Source: Isoetes taiwanensis (Eukaryota > Streptophyta > Lycopodiopsida > Isoetales > Isoetaceae). From it: a DNA stretch of 64,000 bases. The notes under the pieces are model-generated. The model was not told the origin of the DNA. It worked only from the letters and a program-made list of their open reading frames with translations, and made no database searches. Positions 48,820-59,319 of this stretch are shown one piece after another (the stretch's first letter is position 1; every line of letters starts with the position of its first letter). The DNA lies in assembly GCA_021234155.1 (NCBI GenBank), contig JAJEKV010000073.1, forward strand, positions 746,213-810,212, read 5' to 3'. The translations under genes were made by a program, and so were the position numbers.

Positions 48820-49335
48820 ATGGCTATGGCTGCAAGAAGCTTCAAAGTAATCTGGCGAAGTAAAATAGTTGTTTTCAGTTTATTCTTAGCTTTAATGTTT
48901 CGAAATCCTTACTAGAGTGGTCGATTTGCATTCTACAGTAGCTTCATGCAACAAAAGGCTGAGACAAGCGATCTGAACCCTGCCCGGCAGTGCTGGTTGT
49001 TGATGTTCGTAACTTTGATAGCTGGGTCGATGACCATGTTAAGACATATCTCTGCTCTGGCGATGTGAAAATCAAGTATGTTGCCTGGATTCTTATTTCT
49101 TCTCTTCTTTTCTGTTTTGTCTTTTACTTCCCTGATTTATAAATTTCTTAGTTAGATTCCTTTCTCAGCAAACTTTGAAGTCGAATAATCTTCTAGATAA
49201 AGATTATCTCTATGCATAAAATGCTGTAGCAAATAATATCAAGATCAAGTGATAGAAATTTCCTTTGCTCTTGAAACAGCTCCTGCTGTAAAATTAGCAA
49301 AGATTGACATGTCAAAATATCATTGCTTACAGATA
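48820..49335 (+). pseudogene. GH17 glucan endo-1,3-beta-glucosidase fragment, 5' part
   Basis: Starts with an ATG at 48820 encoding MAMAARSFKVIWRSKIVVFS and more hydrophobic residues, a typical secretory signal peptide, then a stop. At 49001-49078 a frame reads NFDSWVDDHVKTYL and VKIKYVA, matching the GH17 segment that normally precedes the proton-donor motif VGNEP; here the text reads YVAWIL, so the donor Glu is missing. The fragment is interrupted at 49336 by the CACTA element. GH17 enzymes hydrolyse callose-type beta-1,3-glucans in the cell wall. The fragment lies on the same strand as the retrotransposon, between its primer site and extra ORF. Confidence 0.75.
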
Positions 49336-51294
49336 CATTACACAACAAGAGAATGGACATTTAGCGACGTGGGCTTGCGACGTCTGTGCGACGTGACATC
49401 GCAAATAACGTGACCATGCGACGTCAATGCGACGTCACGTCGCAGACACGTCGCATGCGACGTGTGGTGCGACGTCGACACCGCGGCGTGGCGGATCTCA
49501 TCACACCAGTGGGCGCTTGCGCCCGGTGGACGGCAGTGTCACGCCAGTGGGCGCTTTAACGTCGCGTCGCGCGTAACGTCGATGCTTGGCCCATCTGTGA
49601 CGCCAGGTGGGCTTGGGCGCCTGGTGGACGACAGGTGTCTCGCCAGGTGGATGTTTACGACGTGACGTCGCATGCGACGTCGTATATGTGACATACGTGA
49701 CATATGTGTCGTATATGACACGTCAGTACGTATATGTGACATATGTGACGTATATGACACGTCAGTACGTATATGTGACGTATATGACACGTCAGTACGT
49801 ATATGTGACGTATATGACACGTCAGTACGTATATGTGATGTATGTGACGTAGGTGGTCGCATGTGATGTATATTTTTTATACACGAAGGTTAATGGTTTT
49901 TTAGGATTACAAATTCAATACCCCCGATTGATACATTGCGAAAAAAAGACTCTGACGACCAACCTGCAGCTTCATTTAAGCGTGTTGCCTGCGCATGCAT
50001 CATCACAGTAGATGTGCTACCGCTATAAATTGTTCATTATAAAACTGACGTTGTTCTGTGTCAAAATCTAGTTGTTCCAAGTTTACAATCCTTGAAGGTA
50101 ACTTGACAATAGGCTTGTTGTCAATCATTGTTCTTTGAGAAAGAACAGGGATAAAGCCTTAAAATTTGTGCAAGAACATAAGAAAAATCCCACACTTTTA
50201 CCTTTTGTCCGCCCGAAGCATTATAGTGTTTAATATGACTTGCGGTACCGCTTGTACCCCATAACATGGTTTCTTTGGATCGATTCCTTATTTCATTGTT
50301 AAATCTGATTCTGTCATCATAAGGATAATACCTTAAAATCGAAAATAACTATAGAGATCGTCAATTTGGTTTTGAATTGGAAAAACAGGACCTCTCTTAC
50401 GCTCCTACATGCCAAAATCGATCCTTTGGTGCGGTTTTTAACGCCATGCTTTCGATTGTTTTCGCTTCATGACTCATGATCTTGTTCCGTTTGAGTGCCA
50501 AGATTTTTATGGGTTCTTGCGTTTATCGATTGTATGATCCGACCAAATCACAACATCTGCCAGACCAAAAATCATGCGCTTTTTTTCGAAATCTCTTAAC
50601 CGGCTCTTTTTAATTTCTTCATTATGGCCATTCTGAGGTTGTCCTTTCAAATAACGTTTAATAATTCCCTATCCATGCTAAAAAGTGGAGGCTGTTGCCT
50701 TCTTGGACAAGTTTGTTCATCGAAAATCAAGAGAATTGTGGAGTTGGTTGAACCAAAATATTTTAATTGGTCATCTAGCAAAATGCTTTGGGAAGAAAAT
50801 AAGTGTATTCTCTCGCAACATTCATTCTAGAACTTTCTACAACATTCAGAAAGACACCATCTTCGTTGTGCCCTTAAGCCCCAGCAAGCACGTGAACTTT
50901 TAGTGTGAGCATTTCTGATGGATTGAGCTTCATCCGGAATAATTCTCAGCTTGTAGCTGCGGCGAATGCATTCTTATCAAGTTCTGACCCTGCAAATAAT
51001 TCCACGTGTATATTCCACGTGTATATTCCACGTGTCACGTCGCATGCAACGTATACACGTGGCTTTTACGGCACGCGTGGATTTTGTTGATGTTCCACGT
51101 GTATATTCCACGTGTATATTTCACGTGTCACGTCTGCGCGACGTCTGCGCGACGCCTGCCAACGTCGCATGCGACGCACGTCGCATGCGACGTGTCTGCA
51201 ACGAGGTCTGAGCGACGTCTGCGCGACGCCGTCAGACGTCGTGCAGACGTCGCTATTGACGTCGCTAAATGACCCTTTTCTTGTTGTGTTAGTG
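49336..51294. mobile_element. Non-autonomous CACTA (En/Spm) transposon
   Basis: Terminal inverted repeats: left CATTACACAACAAG...ATTTAGCGACG (a one-base variant of the CACTA start), right CGTCGCTAAATGACCC...GTTGTGTTAGTG. Subterminal regions (49365-49690 and 51000-51265) are packed with GCGACGT/CGTCGC motifs in both orientations, the usual transposase-binding arrays of this superfamily. The interior (about 49870-50990) has no transposase and no ORF I recognise. Flanking triplets (ATA and GGA) do not match, so a clean 3-bp duplication is not seen. Confidence 0.9.
49690..49855. repeat. About 30-bp tandem repeat in CACTA subterminal region
   Basis: Four to five units of GTATATGTGACGTATATGAC plus ACGTCAGTAC follow each other with minor changes. 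Open frames on both strands (SYTSHIRTDV repeats) are only translations of the repeat. Confidence 0.88.
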
Positions 51295-51690
51295 GGATGA
51301 GCCATTTTTAAAACAACATCTCCTTTTACAATCAACACATATCTATTTCTTATCCTTGCTGGGGATTCAAATTTTCCAAAAGAATATGCATATTTTGATG
51401 GCAGTTATACTACCAAAAATGGAGACATTACATATACCAACGTGTTTGATGCGAGCTATGATGCTCTTGTTTCAGCCTTAACGAGCATTGGTTTTCCTAA
51501 CATGACTATATTTGTAGGTGAGGCAGGATGGCCTACTGATGCACAGGTTGATGCCAACATCAGTAATGCAAAAAGATTTAACCAAGGGCTTGTGAAGCAT
51601 ATCAGCAAGGGCACTCCTTTAAGACAGTTTAAGATGATAGATTTGGGCATCATTTCTGCTGTAACTCCAAGTTATTTCTGCAGATGATGA
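51295..51690 (+). pseudogene. GH17 glucan endo-1,3-beta-glucosidase fragment, 3' part
   Basis: From about 51310 the frame reads KTTSPFTINTYLFLI and DSNFPKEYAYFDGS, and then NVFDASYDALVSALTSIGF, the nucleophile motif IFVGEAGWPTDA (about 51507-51543) and KRFNQGLVKHISKGTPLR. These are contiguous GH17 landmarks in the right order, including the catalytic nucleophile Glu. Similarity stops after GTPLR and unrelated codons run to a stop at 51685. Together with 48820-49335 it is a truncated host gene fragment, now split by the CACTA insertion. Confidence 0.9.
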
Positions 51691-52090
51691 TGCATAGATT
51701 CTGTTGGGTTGGGTATTATCTGTTGGGTTGGGTCAGTACCTACTATAAGAAATTAGCAAGTTTTACATGTAGAACAAGCTTTCTACTATTATCAGACATT
51801 ATTATAATAAGTTCAAGTATAAAGATTAACTGTTTTTTACATGCTTTCAACCGAATTTTGGAAGCCAATTTTATGAAAGTTAAATAATGCTAGAACTCTT
51901 ACTGAAATTCATATATTTGTACAAAAATTCACGGATTTTTAAAGATTTTTAAAGATTTTAAAGATTTTAACGATTTTTAACGTTTTTTATAAATAAAAAA
52001 CGTTTTTTAAGGTTTTTTTAAATTTTTTTTAAAAAACCTCAAAAAATCTTAAAAAACGTACTAAACCCGTACAGATTTTGACGTACGTGA
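51691..52090. other. A/T-rich spacer before the extra ORF
   Basis: Contains repetitive AAAGATTTTTAAAGATTTT and AAAAAACGTTTTTT stretches (51930-52060), similar in flavour to 48560-48625 on the other side of the GH17 insert. No gene. Confidence 0.55.
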
Positions 52091-53660
52091 CAACCTTGGC
52101 GCACCAAACAGACTGCTCGGAAGTATCGACCAGGAGAAACACCCAGCGCCCAAGACAAGAGGCGCATACAACAGCTGCTTCGGGAGCAACTCCTCGCAGG
52201 GGGAGGCCAACCTTCATCAGGCGAGGAGAGCACTTCAGAGGAACTGCAGGAGGAGGGATCCGAGCAAGGATCACTAGAAGCTCTGGTTGACGGCATCAAC
52301 CAGCATGTGGCTGAAGGAGTAGACATTGGATCAGAGGACGACGAAATCCAGAAAGTGTTCGAGCAGATGGAAAGGGAAAAACAAGAAAAGGCATAACGGG
52401 AACAGGAGGCCAAGGCACAGGAGGAGCAGAGGGAGCCCACCCCCGAGCCAACCGAAGAAGAACAGCTCGAAGCTTGGATTCGAATGAGGCGAAGGCACGG
52501 CGCCGCGAGAAGAAAAAGACCGAGAAGAAGAGGAAAAGAGAAGAAAAGGAGGCAAAGGAGGCCGAAGAAAAGAAGAAACTCAAGGGCAAAAATTGGTCAG
52601 CTCCTCTTGCAATATCAAGTGGAGCAAGAAGGAAGAGCCCAAGACGAAGCGCTCGACTCAGATGACGAAGACTATGTCGAGCTCGACCCCGACCAAGAGT
52701 GTCAACTAGCAAAGCAGGAGATACCGGCTTTCGAACAGGACCGGCAGACCCTCAGGATCGCTCCCCCGCTCGGGCTAGGCATCACAAGCCTAGCCCCCAT
52801 CATCATCAATGGCCATGAGTACCTGCTCCTGAGCGACATCCAGAACCTCCCCGAATACAGAGCCAGGGAGTACCAACTTGACGAGTTGCTGTACCTTCTG
52901 CAGCAACAACTAGATCTGGATGACTTCATCGACCGGGAGGCTTCCGACCTCCCAATCCATGTAAGAGAAGCCGACACCTACACAGGGGAGTCGACTTCAG
53001 ACATCCAAGCGTACAGCAGCATCCGGCAAATGATGGAAGCTGGGGATCTGCCCTCCGAGGAAGAATTCTACACCATCCAAGAATGGATGGGGATCCGTGG
53101 CAAGACCACGAATATTTTGATGCCAAGTTCTTCGACACCAGCTCCCATAGGTGTTCAGAGAAGGGGCGAGATCGACATGAGGAGAATCACATCAACAATC
53201 AGAGACCACGGAGATCTCACAGAGACTGACGTCGATGAATATGCGGGAAGACATAGAGACGGTGCCCGAGCGGACGACGAATCGACAGCAACGGGCAGGG
53301 ACAGGTCGCTAAGGTATTATCTTCCCCTGCTGATGGACGGGAGGATAGCGGTCATACACCGCAAATTCAGGCCAAGGGGCGAAGAAGGAGTGTTCATGCT
53401 CATCGCACTCTCAGGCTTTGGTAGGCATGCTCGACTGATCCCAACAGTTGACCATGTCATCCTAGTCAAGAGAACGACGGCAAGGAAGATTAGCAGTGAC
53501 CGCGGCCTACACTTCCGACCGCAGGGTAGAAGACTTGGTGACAGCTTTGCAGGGCGGGACACCAACGAACATCCTCAAGAACTTGGGACGCACAGTAGGA
53601 ACAACCCAAGTTAAAAAGTTTCTTCAGGATAACCCATCCTACCAAAGATTTCAAGAATAG
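52091..53660 (+). pseudogene. Extra ORF upstream of gag, with an H3-tail-like start
   Basis: Frame open from 52091 with one in-frame TAA near 52396 and a frame shift near 53480. The start encodes RTKQTARK (52100-52123), identical to residues 2-9 of histone H3, followed by YRPGETPSA. Then comes an acidic, Gln/Glu-rich region (GGQPSSGEESTSEELQEEGS), a very basic stretch (52484-52600), and the conserved family segment NGHEYLLLSDIQNLPEY, LDDFIDREASDLPIHV and RQMMEAGDLPSEEEF that matches the ORF at 23591-24946. After the shift the end reads VKKFLQDNPSYQRFQE and stops at 53658-53660. No ATG precedes the H3-like segment; where ATG would stand there is TTG. Function unknown. Confidence 0.75.
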
Positions 53661-53828
53661 TTAGACTCTTGATCTCGGAAGCATTGTAATGAAGCTATTA
53701 TATATATAAGTAAATTTTGTTTGGCATTTTAAATGTTTTGTTGGTGTATTTTGCTTCCACAACTATATCAGCAAACACATATAATGCAATAAAACAAATA
53801 AAGCTAACCATAAGGCTATGATCTACTT

Positions 53829-55043
53829 GTGTATGCAGCTAGAGGTCCAGGAACAGCTGAACAAGAGCGGCGGGTCCATAGAGATGAACAGACTCCGGCC
53901 AGACAACACCCACCAAGGAACCTGTACGAAGAATTCGGTCCCATGACTCCCAAAGAGGAGATGACGCAGATGAGATCAGACCTTCAAGAAATAAAGGTCT
54001 TTTTGGCAGCACAAGCAGGAGTTGGTCCAGATGACAATGTCCAGTTGCCGGAAGCACCACCTCGAAAAGCGAGAAAGGATAAGAGGAAGAGCAAGAGAAG
54101 GAGGTCCCCTAGCACGGAATCCTCCGACACAAGCTCGGATTCGGACTCTGATTCTGAAGAGGAGGTGCAACAGGTGCAGGACCGTAGGGATGGCAGACCC
54201 AAGGACACAAAGATCTCAGACTACCAGAAGAAAGTAGACTCGGCGCTGAGTAACGTATGGAAGGCAAGGAAGCTTGAACAGTTCTCAGGGGACAGTCGGT
54301 CAGGCATGGAGGCAGAGGCCTGGCTGGACGAGATGAGGAAATATGGGAATGCATACGGAATGAAGGACAAAGACAAAGGCAGGGTGGCAACAGCCAACCT
54401 CAAGGGCGCAACTCGCATTTGGTGGAAGGGATACGCCAAAGCACATGGACTGAGCCGAGACAACTGCAGGTTTCGGAAATTCTCAAAGGCATTCAAGCGT
54501 CACTATGTGCCAAGGGAGCACAAATGTCACATGATGCAGCAATTCTATCGGCTACAGCAGGGCAACAAGTCCGTGCAGAAATATACGGAAGAGTTCATGA
54601 AACTGAGGCTTTATGTGCCGAAGCTGAGTGAACGCCATGCAGTGGAAGGGTACATCGAGGGATTACATGATGAGATAAGGAACCTGGTAAGAGCAATCAA
54701 CCCTCGAACAGTATCAGAAGAGGAATCAAAAGCAGTTAGCCTGCAAGGATCCGGCCCTCAGAACAGCGGGCAGAAACAGCAGTACTATCAGGACAAGGGC
54801 AAAGCAGCAGGAAGTTATAGCCCTAGAACAGCTAGTCCAGGACCAGCAAAAGCTCCATACAGTGGCAATTATGGGAAGCAGCAGGAAAAGAAACAGGTAT
54901 CCTTCAAAGATAAGCAAGAAGGGTCAAACTATTCGAAAGCGGTGCGATTCTTTTTACAAGCAATGCCTAAGGAGAAGAGGCAGGAGTGCATTGAGAAATA
55001 GCTCTGCTTCAGGTGCTTCCAACCAGGCCACAGAACAGCAAAC
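53829..55043 (+). pseudogene. gag of plus-strand chromovirus
   Basis: Open from 53829 to a TAG at 54999-55001, then continuing in the same frame. N-terminal coiled region (MTPKEEMTQMRSDLQEIKVF), a basic and Ser/Asp-rich linker (RKSKRRRSPSTESSDTSSDS), and capsid motifs (GATRIWWKGYAKAHGLSRDN, FSKAFKRHYVPREHKCHMMQ, GNKSVQKYTEEFMKLRLYVP, HAVEGYIEGLHDEIRNLV). The zinc knuckle comes just after the stop: [15 protein letters not shown], in which the last Cys is Tyr. The stop (CAG to TAG) and the Cys loss (TGC to TAC) both look like cytosine deamination. Gag would assemble the particle. Confidence 0.9.
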
Positions 55044-58000
55044 TACCCTTTTGTCATGAATGCAGCATTAGCAGAGTTGGGTGGATGGGAAACTTCCTCT
55101 GACGACGATGGCGGGGAAGCACGCGACTTCATTCAGGGTGAGTGTCACATTTTTGCTACCATAGATTCAGACCAAGCAGAAAATCAGTATCAGGTAATCT
55201 CCACATTAGGGAAGGCGAAGGCCAAGTCTTTTATAGTCCTGATAGATAGGGGGAGCACCCACAACTTTGCATCTCCAAGAATGGTTGAGATGTTGAAGCT
55301 CAAGCCGTTGAAGTCAAAGCCGAGACCCATGGTGTTAGCAAGTGGGGCAGTGAGACACACGGCAGGTAAGAGGATAAATTTCGACATCGACTGGCCAGGG
55401 ATCAACATTCAAATGGGGGCAGAAGTGATGAACATCGGGAAGTATGATTTGATCATAGGAATGGAGTATCTTGAACCAGCAGGAGCCATCATTGATTGTG
55501 CGAAGCGGAAGGTGACCCTCACGGCGCCCAACGGCAAAATCATAAAAATTACAGGTAAGGAAGTTGTTCCTATCATGCAATGTATGTCTAGTAAGCGGCT
55601 GCTCAAGTGCATAAAGAGCAACCAGGTAGCATATATCTTCAAGCTTCAGATCGAAGAGCCCGAGTCAGAAGAAAGCAAGGAAGATAAGGTTCTCAGCAAA
55701 TTGCCAAAGCAGATAGCTAAGTTGGTAAAGGAGTTCCATGATCTCTTCCCAGATGAGATCAAGCAGATTCCTCCTTACAGGGGAGTCGAGTGTGAGATAG
55801 CACTCGAACCAGGAATGCAGCCGACGAGCAAGGCTCCGTATAGGATGACGACGCAAGAGCTGATTGAGTTGAAGAAGCAATTGCAGGAGTTGCTTGACCT
55901 AGAGTTCATTAGACCTAGCGTCTCACCATTTGGGGCACCCATTCTTTTTGTGAAGAAGAAGGATGGCATCTTGAGGATGTGCATAGATTACAGGCAGTTG
56001 AACAAGCACACCATCAAGAATAAGTATGCACTCCCTTTATCGGACGACCTGATGGATCAGCTCCAAGGGGCGAAGGTTTTCTCCAAGATAGACCTGAGGT
56101 CGGGGTACCATCAGATCAGGATTAAGGAAGAAGATGTCCACAAAACAGCATTCAGGACCAGCTATGGGCATTATGGGTTCACTGTAATGTCGTTTGATTT
56201 GTCAAATGCCCCAGCAACGTTCATGAGGCTTATGAACGACATCTTCAGGGAGTTTTTGGATACTTTTGTGATAGTATTCTTTGATGATATTCTGGTGTAT
56301 AGCAGATTCCTGGAAGAACACGTACAACACCTAAGGAAAGTGCTCGAGAAGTTAAGAAGGCACCAGTTGTATGCTAAGTTGTCGAAGTGCCACTTCACAA
56401 CAGAGTGAGTAGAGTACCTGGGTCATGTGATCTCAGCAGAGGGGATTTCGACGGATCCTGCCAAGATTGAAGCAGTCATACAGTGGCCGGCGCCGAAGAA
56501 CATCCACGAGGTCAGAAGCTTTCTTGGCCTAGCAGGGTACTACAGGAAGTTCGTGAAGAACTTTGCAAAAATAGCGGCCCCACTAACAGATTTGACGAGG
56601 GCGGAAAAAGTGAAGGATTGGGCAGATCATTGGCAGAAGAAAGCCCAAGCAGGATTCGAGATGTTGAAGGAAGCTTTGACAACCGCCCCCTTTCTGACCC
56701 TGCCAGATCCAGAGAAGGACAAACTTGTGGCGACGGATGCAAGTAAGATTGCCACAGGTGCAGTGCTGATGCAGGAAGAGCGAGTAGTGGCTTATGACTC
56801 TCCGAAGATGAACGACGCCGAAACGCGCTACTCGACTCATGATCAGGAGTTGCTTGCAGTTGTCAGAGCACTAAGAATTTGGAGGCACTACCTGTTGGGG
56901 AGGAAGTTCCAGTTGGACACAGACCATCAGAGCCTCCAATACGTGTTCACGCAACCACATCTCAACCTGAGGCAGCGAAGGTGGATGGAGTCCCTCGAAG
57001 AATATGACTTTGATATAGTTTATAAGCCGATGAAGCTCAATGTGGTAGCAGATGCGCTTTCAAGGCATCCTCTGACAACAAGAGTCCACTGCAATGCAAT
57101 TTCGACGCTCACCAGCGACTTCGGAAAGAAGATCGAAGAAACCTTGCCGACAGATGCAGACTTCAAGGAAGTGTGGGCGAGCTTGTGCAAGGAGGCAAGA
57201 ACAGATAAGGAGAGGGAGACCTTCAAGAATTTTAAGAAGGAAGGTAACCTTTTGTACCATAAGGATAAGTTGTGTGTGCCGGAATCATCAGGAGTGAGGA
57301 AGTTGATTCTCCACGACACCCACAACAGTCCAATAGCTGGCCACGCAGGATTTATGAAGACATATTTCAAAGTGCGCAGCAGTTATTATTGTCCAGGGAT
57401 GAAGAAGCAGATAGCTCACTACATCAAGGAATGTCAGCTGTGTCAGCAGACGAAGGCAGAACAGCTTTGAATTCCAGGAGCATTGGAACCATTAGCGGTG
57501 CCGAACGCTAAGTGGGAAGTCATCATTATGGACTTCATAACAGGGCTGCCGAGGACAGCAAGAGGAAAGGATGCCCTGATGGTTGTGGTCGACAAGTTGT
57601 CGAAGATGGCACACTTTGTGCCTTGCAGGACCACCGACACAGCCTTGGATACAACGGCTCTCTTCACCAAGGAAATCTTCAGGCTCCATGGCATGCCGAG
57701 AGAGATCATCTCCGACAGAGACCCGAAGTTCATGAGTGCCTTTTGGCAGGATCTTTTTGCAACGATCCAGACAAAGCTGTCCATGAGCACGGCCTATCAT
57801 CCTCAGATGGATGGGCAAACAGAACGGACCAATAGAATCTTGGAAGATATGCTAAGAAACTATGTCTGGAACAAGCAGAGTAAGTGGGAAGATTATATTC
57901 ACTTGGTTGAGTACGCTTATAATAGCACCAAACAGGAATCATCCCAGATGTCGCCGTTCATGATCAACTACGGCTACCAATGTCTAACTCCAGACACTTG

Positions 58001-58530
58001 GCACAATCCTGTGTCAAAGGTAGAGGTTTCGCAAGAAATGTTAGCCGTCATGCAGCAGCTAGTAGAAGAGGTCCGAGGATATCTTCTTGCAGCAAGGAGT
58101 CGACAAAAGAGCGTCGTAGACAAACGCGGAAACGGTCGGAGGTTGAGTTGGCGACAACGTCGGCTCAAGATCAAAGTGAAGCTGGTGGCTTCTGCGCCGA
58201 GTATGAAGCTTGCTCCAAGGTGGGGTTTGGACCTTTCGGAATAGCCAAAAGTAGGTAACCAATCCTACAAGTTAAAATTTTGCCGGTACACACAAAATTC
58301 ATAAAAGTCTTCCACATGGGTTTGTTGAATAAGCATACTCCAAATCCTAGAAGAGTCTTGGACCATAGCGTTGTTGGAAATGGCCGGAAGGCATTTAGAG
58401 ATAGTCCCCGGACTTGATCCTTGATAAGGCAATGAAAGAGACAAAGGAAGTCCAGGAGTTTCTCAATGTTGGTCAAGAAGTGGAAACGCGATTGGAAAAA
58501 CAACGACATGGGTACTTAAGAAGGACGATA
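55044..58530 (+). pseudogene. pol of plus-strand chromovirus with two internal stops
   Basis: One frame from 55044 to about 58170, in frame with gag. Protease: [13 protein letters not shown], where the usual DTG active site reads DRG (55245-55253), and [67 protein letters not shown] (weakened motif) and catalytic [10 protein letters not shown] (about 56278-56300). TGA at 56406-56408 stands where relatives have Arg. RNase [33 protein letters not shown]. Integrase: zinc finger [15 protein letters not shown] at 57468-57470 (sister has Arg), [31 protein letters not shown]. After 58170 the GPY/F module and chromodomain remain only as frame-shifted remnants (VFHMGLLNKHTPNPRRVL). Inactive as written. 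Confidence 0.92.
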
Positions 58531-58559
58531 AAGACCCTCACCGGTTTTGGTGCTTGTTG

Positions 58560-59260
58560 AAAACATGTCGGTTTTGAGTAGGTCTACATATCCACTGTTT
58601 TCAAAAGAATCCTACATGTGGATTTGTGAAGGTATGGTTTGTTCGATAATGGGTATTTTTACGGTGGACTAAAACATCCAACTTTGTTGTTTTATCAGTT
58701 TCTTCTATTGTGACATGTCATTTTATAATCTGATCACTTGTAGGAAAAGAAGTACTTGAATTTACATGGCCAATAATTCTATTGTCACATGTCTTTATAG
58801 ATGTAGGAAAAGAATATTTGATTCTCTACATGTCCTATACTTCCACATTCCACATGTCTTTATAGTAGTAGAGACAGTACTTTATTTACTAAGGCATTGT
58901 AGGAAAAGAATAGAATTACGACATGTAATACTTCTATTATCACATGTCTTTATAGAAATCGGAAAAGAATCTTTGATTCTCATGTCATATCTTTCCGTAT
59001 CCGCATTGTCTTTATAGTAGTAGGGCCAGTACTTTATTTGCTAAGGCATTGTAGGAAAGAAATACATGAATTACGACATGTGTAATACTTTCTATTCTCA
59101 CATGTCTTTATAGAAGTAGGAAAAGAGTACTTGATTCTCTACATGTCCTATCCTCCTTCCATATATCACGAGGTCTTTATAATGAGTGTTGGTAGAATGA
59201 TACTTGATTTGCTACATGTGATGCCGCATTACTTACGTCACATGTTCTTATACTAGTATT
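58560..59260. repeat. About 157-bp tandem array, diverged
   Basis: CACATGTCTTTATAG recurs at 58786, 58941 and 59099 (periods 155 and 158), each followed by a related block containing AGGAAAAGAATACTTGATTC-like and CAGTACTTTATTT-like sequence; partial units extend to either side (about 58680-59240). No genes. Confidence 0.85.
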
Positions 59261-59319
59261 CCATGTAACACAAGTTATTTCAACTACTTCAATTACTTGC
59301 TATTTTTGCATAAAACAGG

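Larger units (their letters stand above)
46267..58530 (+). mobile_element. Plus-strand Ty3/gypsy chromovirus with H3-tail ORF and captured gene
   Basis: 5' LTR 46267-47847 (TGTGACGTTCC...GGGGACGTCACA), initiator tRNA-Met primer site 47849-47860, a 4.2-kb leader holding a GH17 gene fragment split by a CACTA element, an extra ORF (52091-53660), gag (53829-55043) and pol with protease, RT, RNase H, integrase and a decayed chromodomain ending near 58530. LTR segments, the extra ORF, gag and pol are all related to those of the outer minus-strand element, so both are members of one family. No 3' LTR is present before the tandem arrays that begin near 58680; the 3' end is lost or lies beyond the window. 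Confidence 0.92.

Noticed and set aside
48820-51690. A functional GH17 enzyme
   Set aside because: The proton-donor segment is missing, the 3' third is absent and a CACTA element splits it.
52078-52290. Alternative frame at the H3-tail region (STRRNTQRPRQEA)
   Set aside because: It resembles H3 residues after K9 only loosely and stops soon; the frame joined to the conserved extra ORF is preferred. It may be a relic of an older H3 frame, so I mention it but do not call it.
54999-55001. UAG readthrough between gag and pol
   Set aside because: The stop lies before the zinc knuckle, is not followed by a known readthrough context, and is accompanied by two TGA stops that look like decay. The sister element gives no support.
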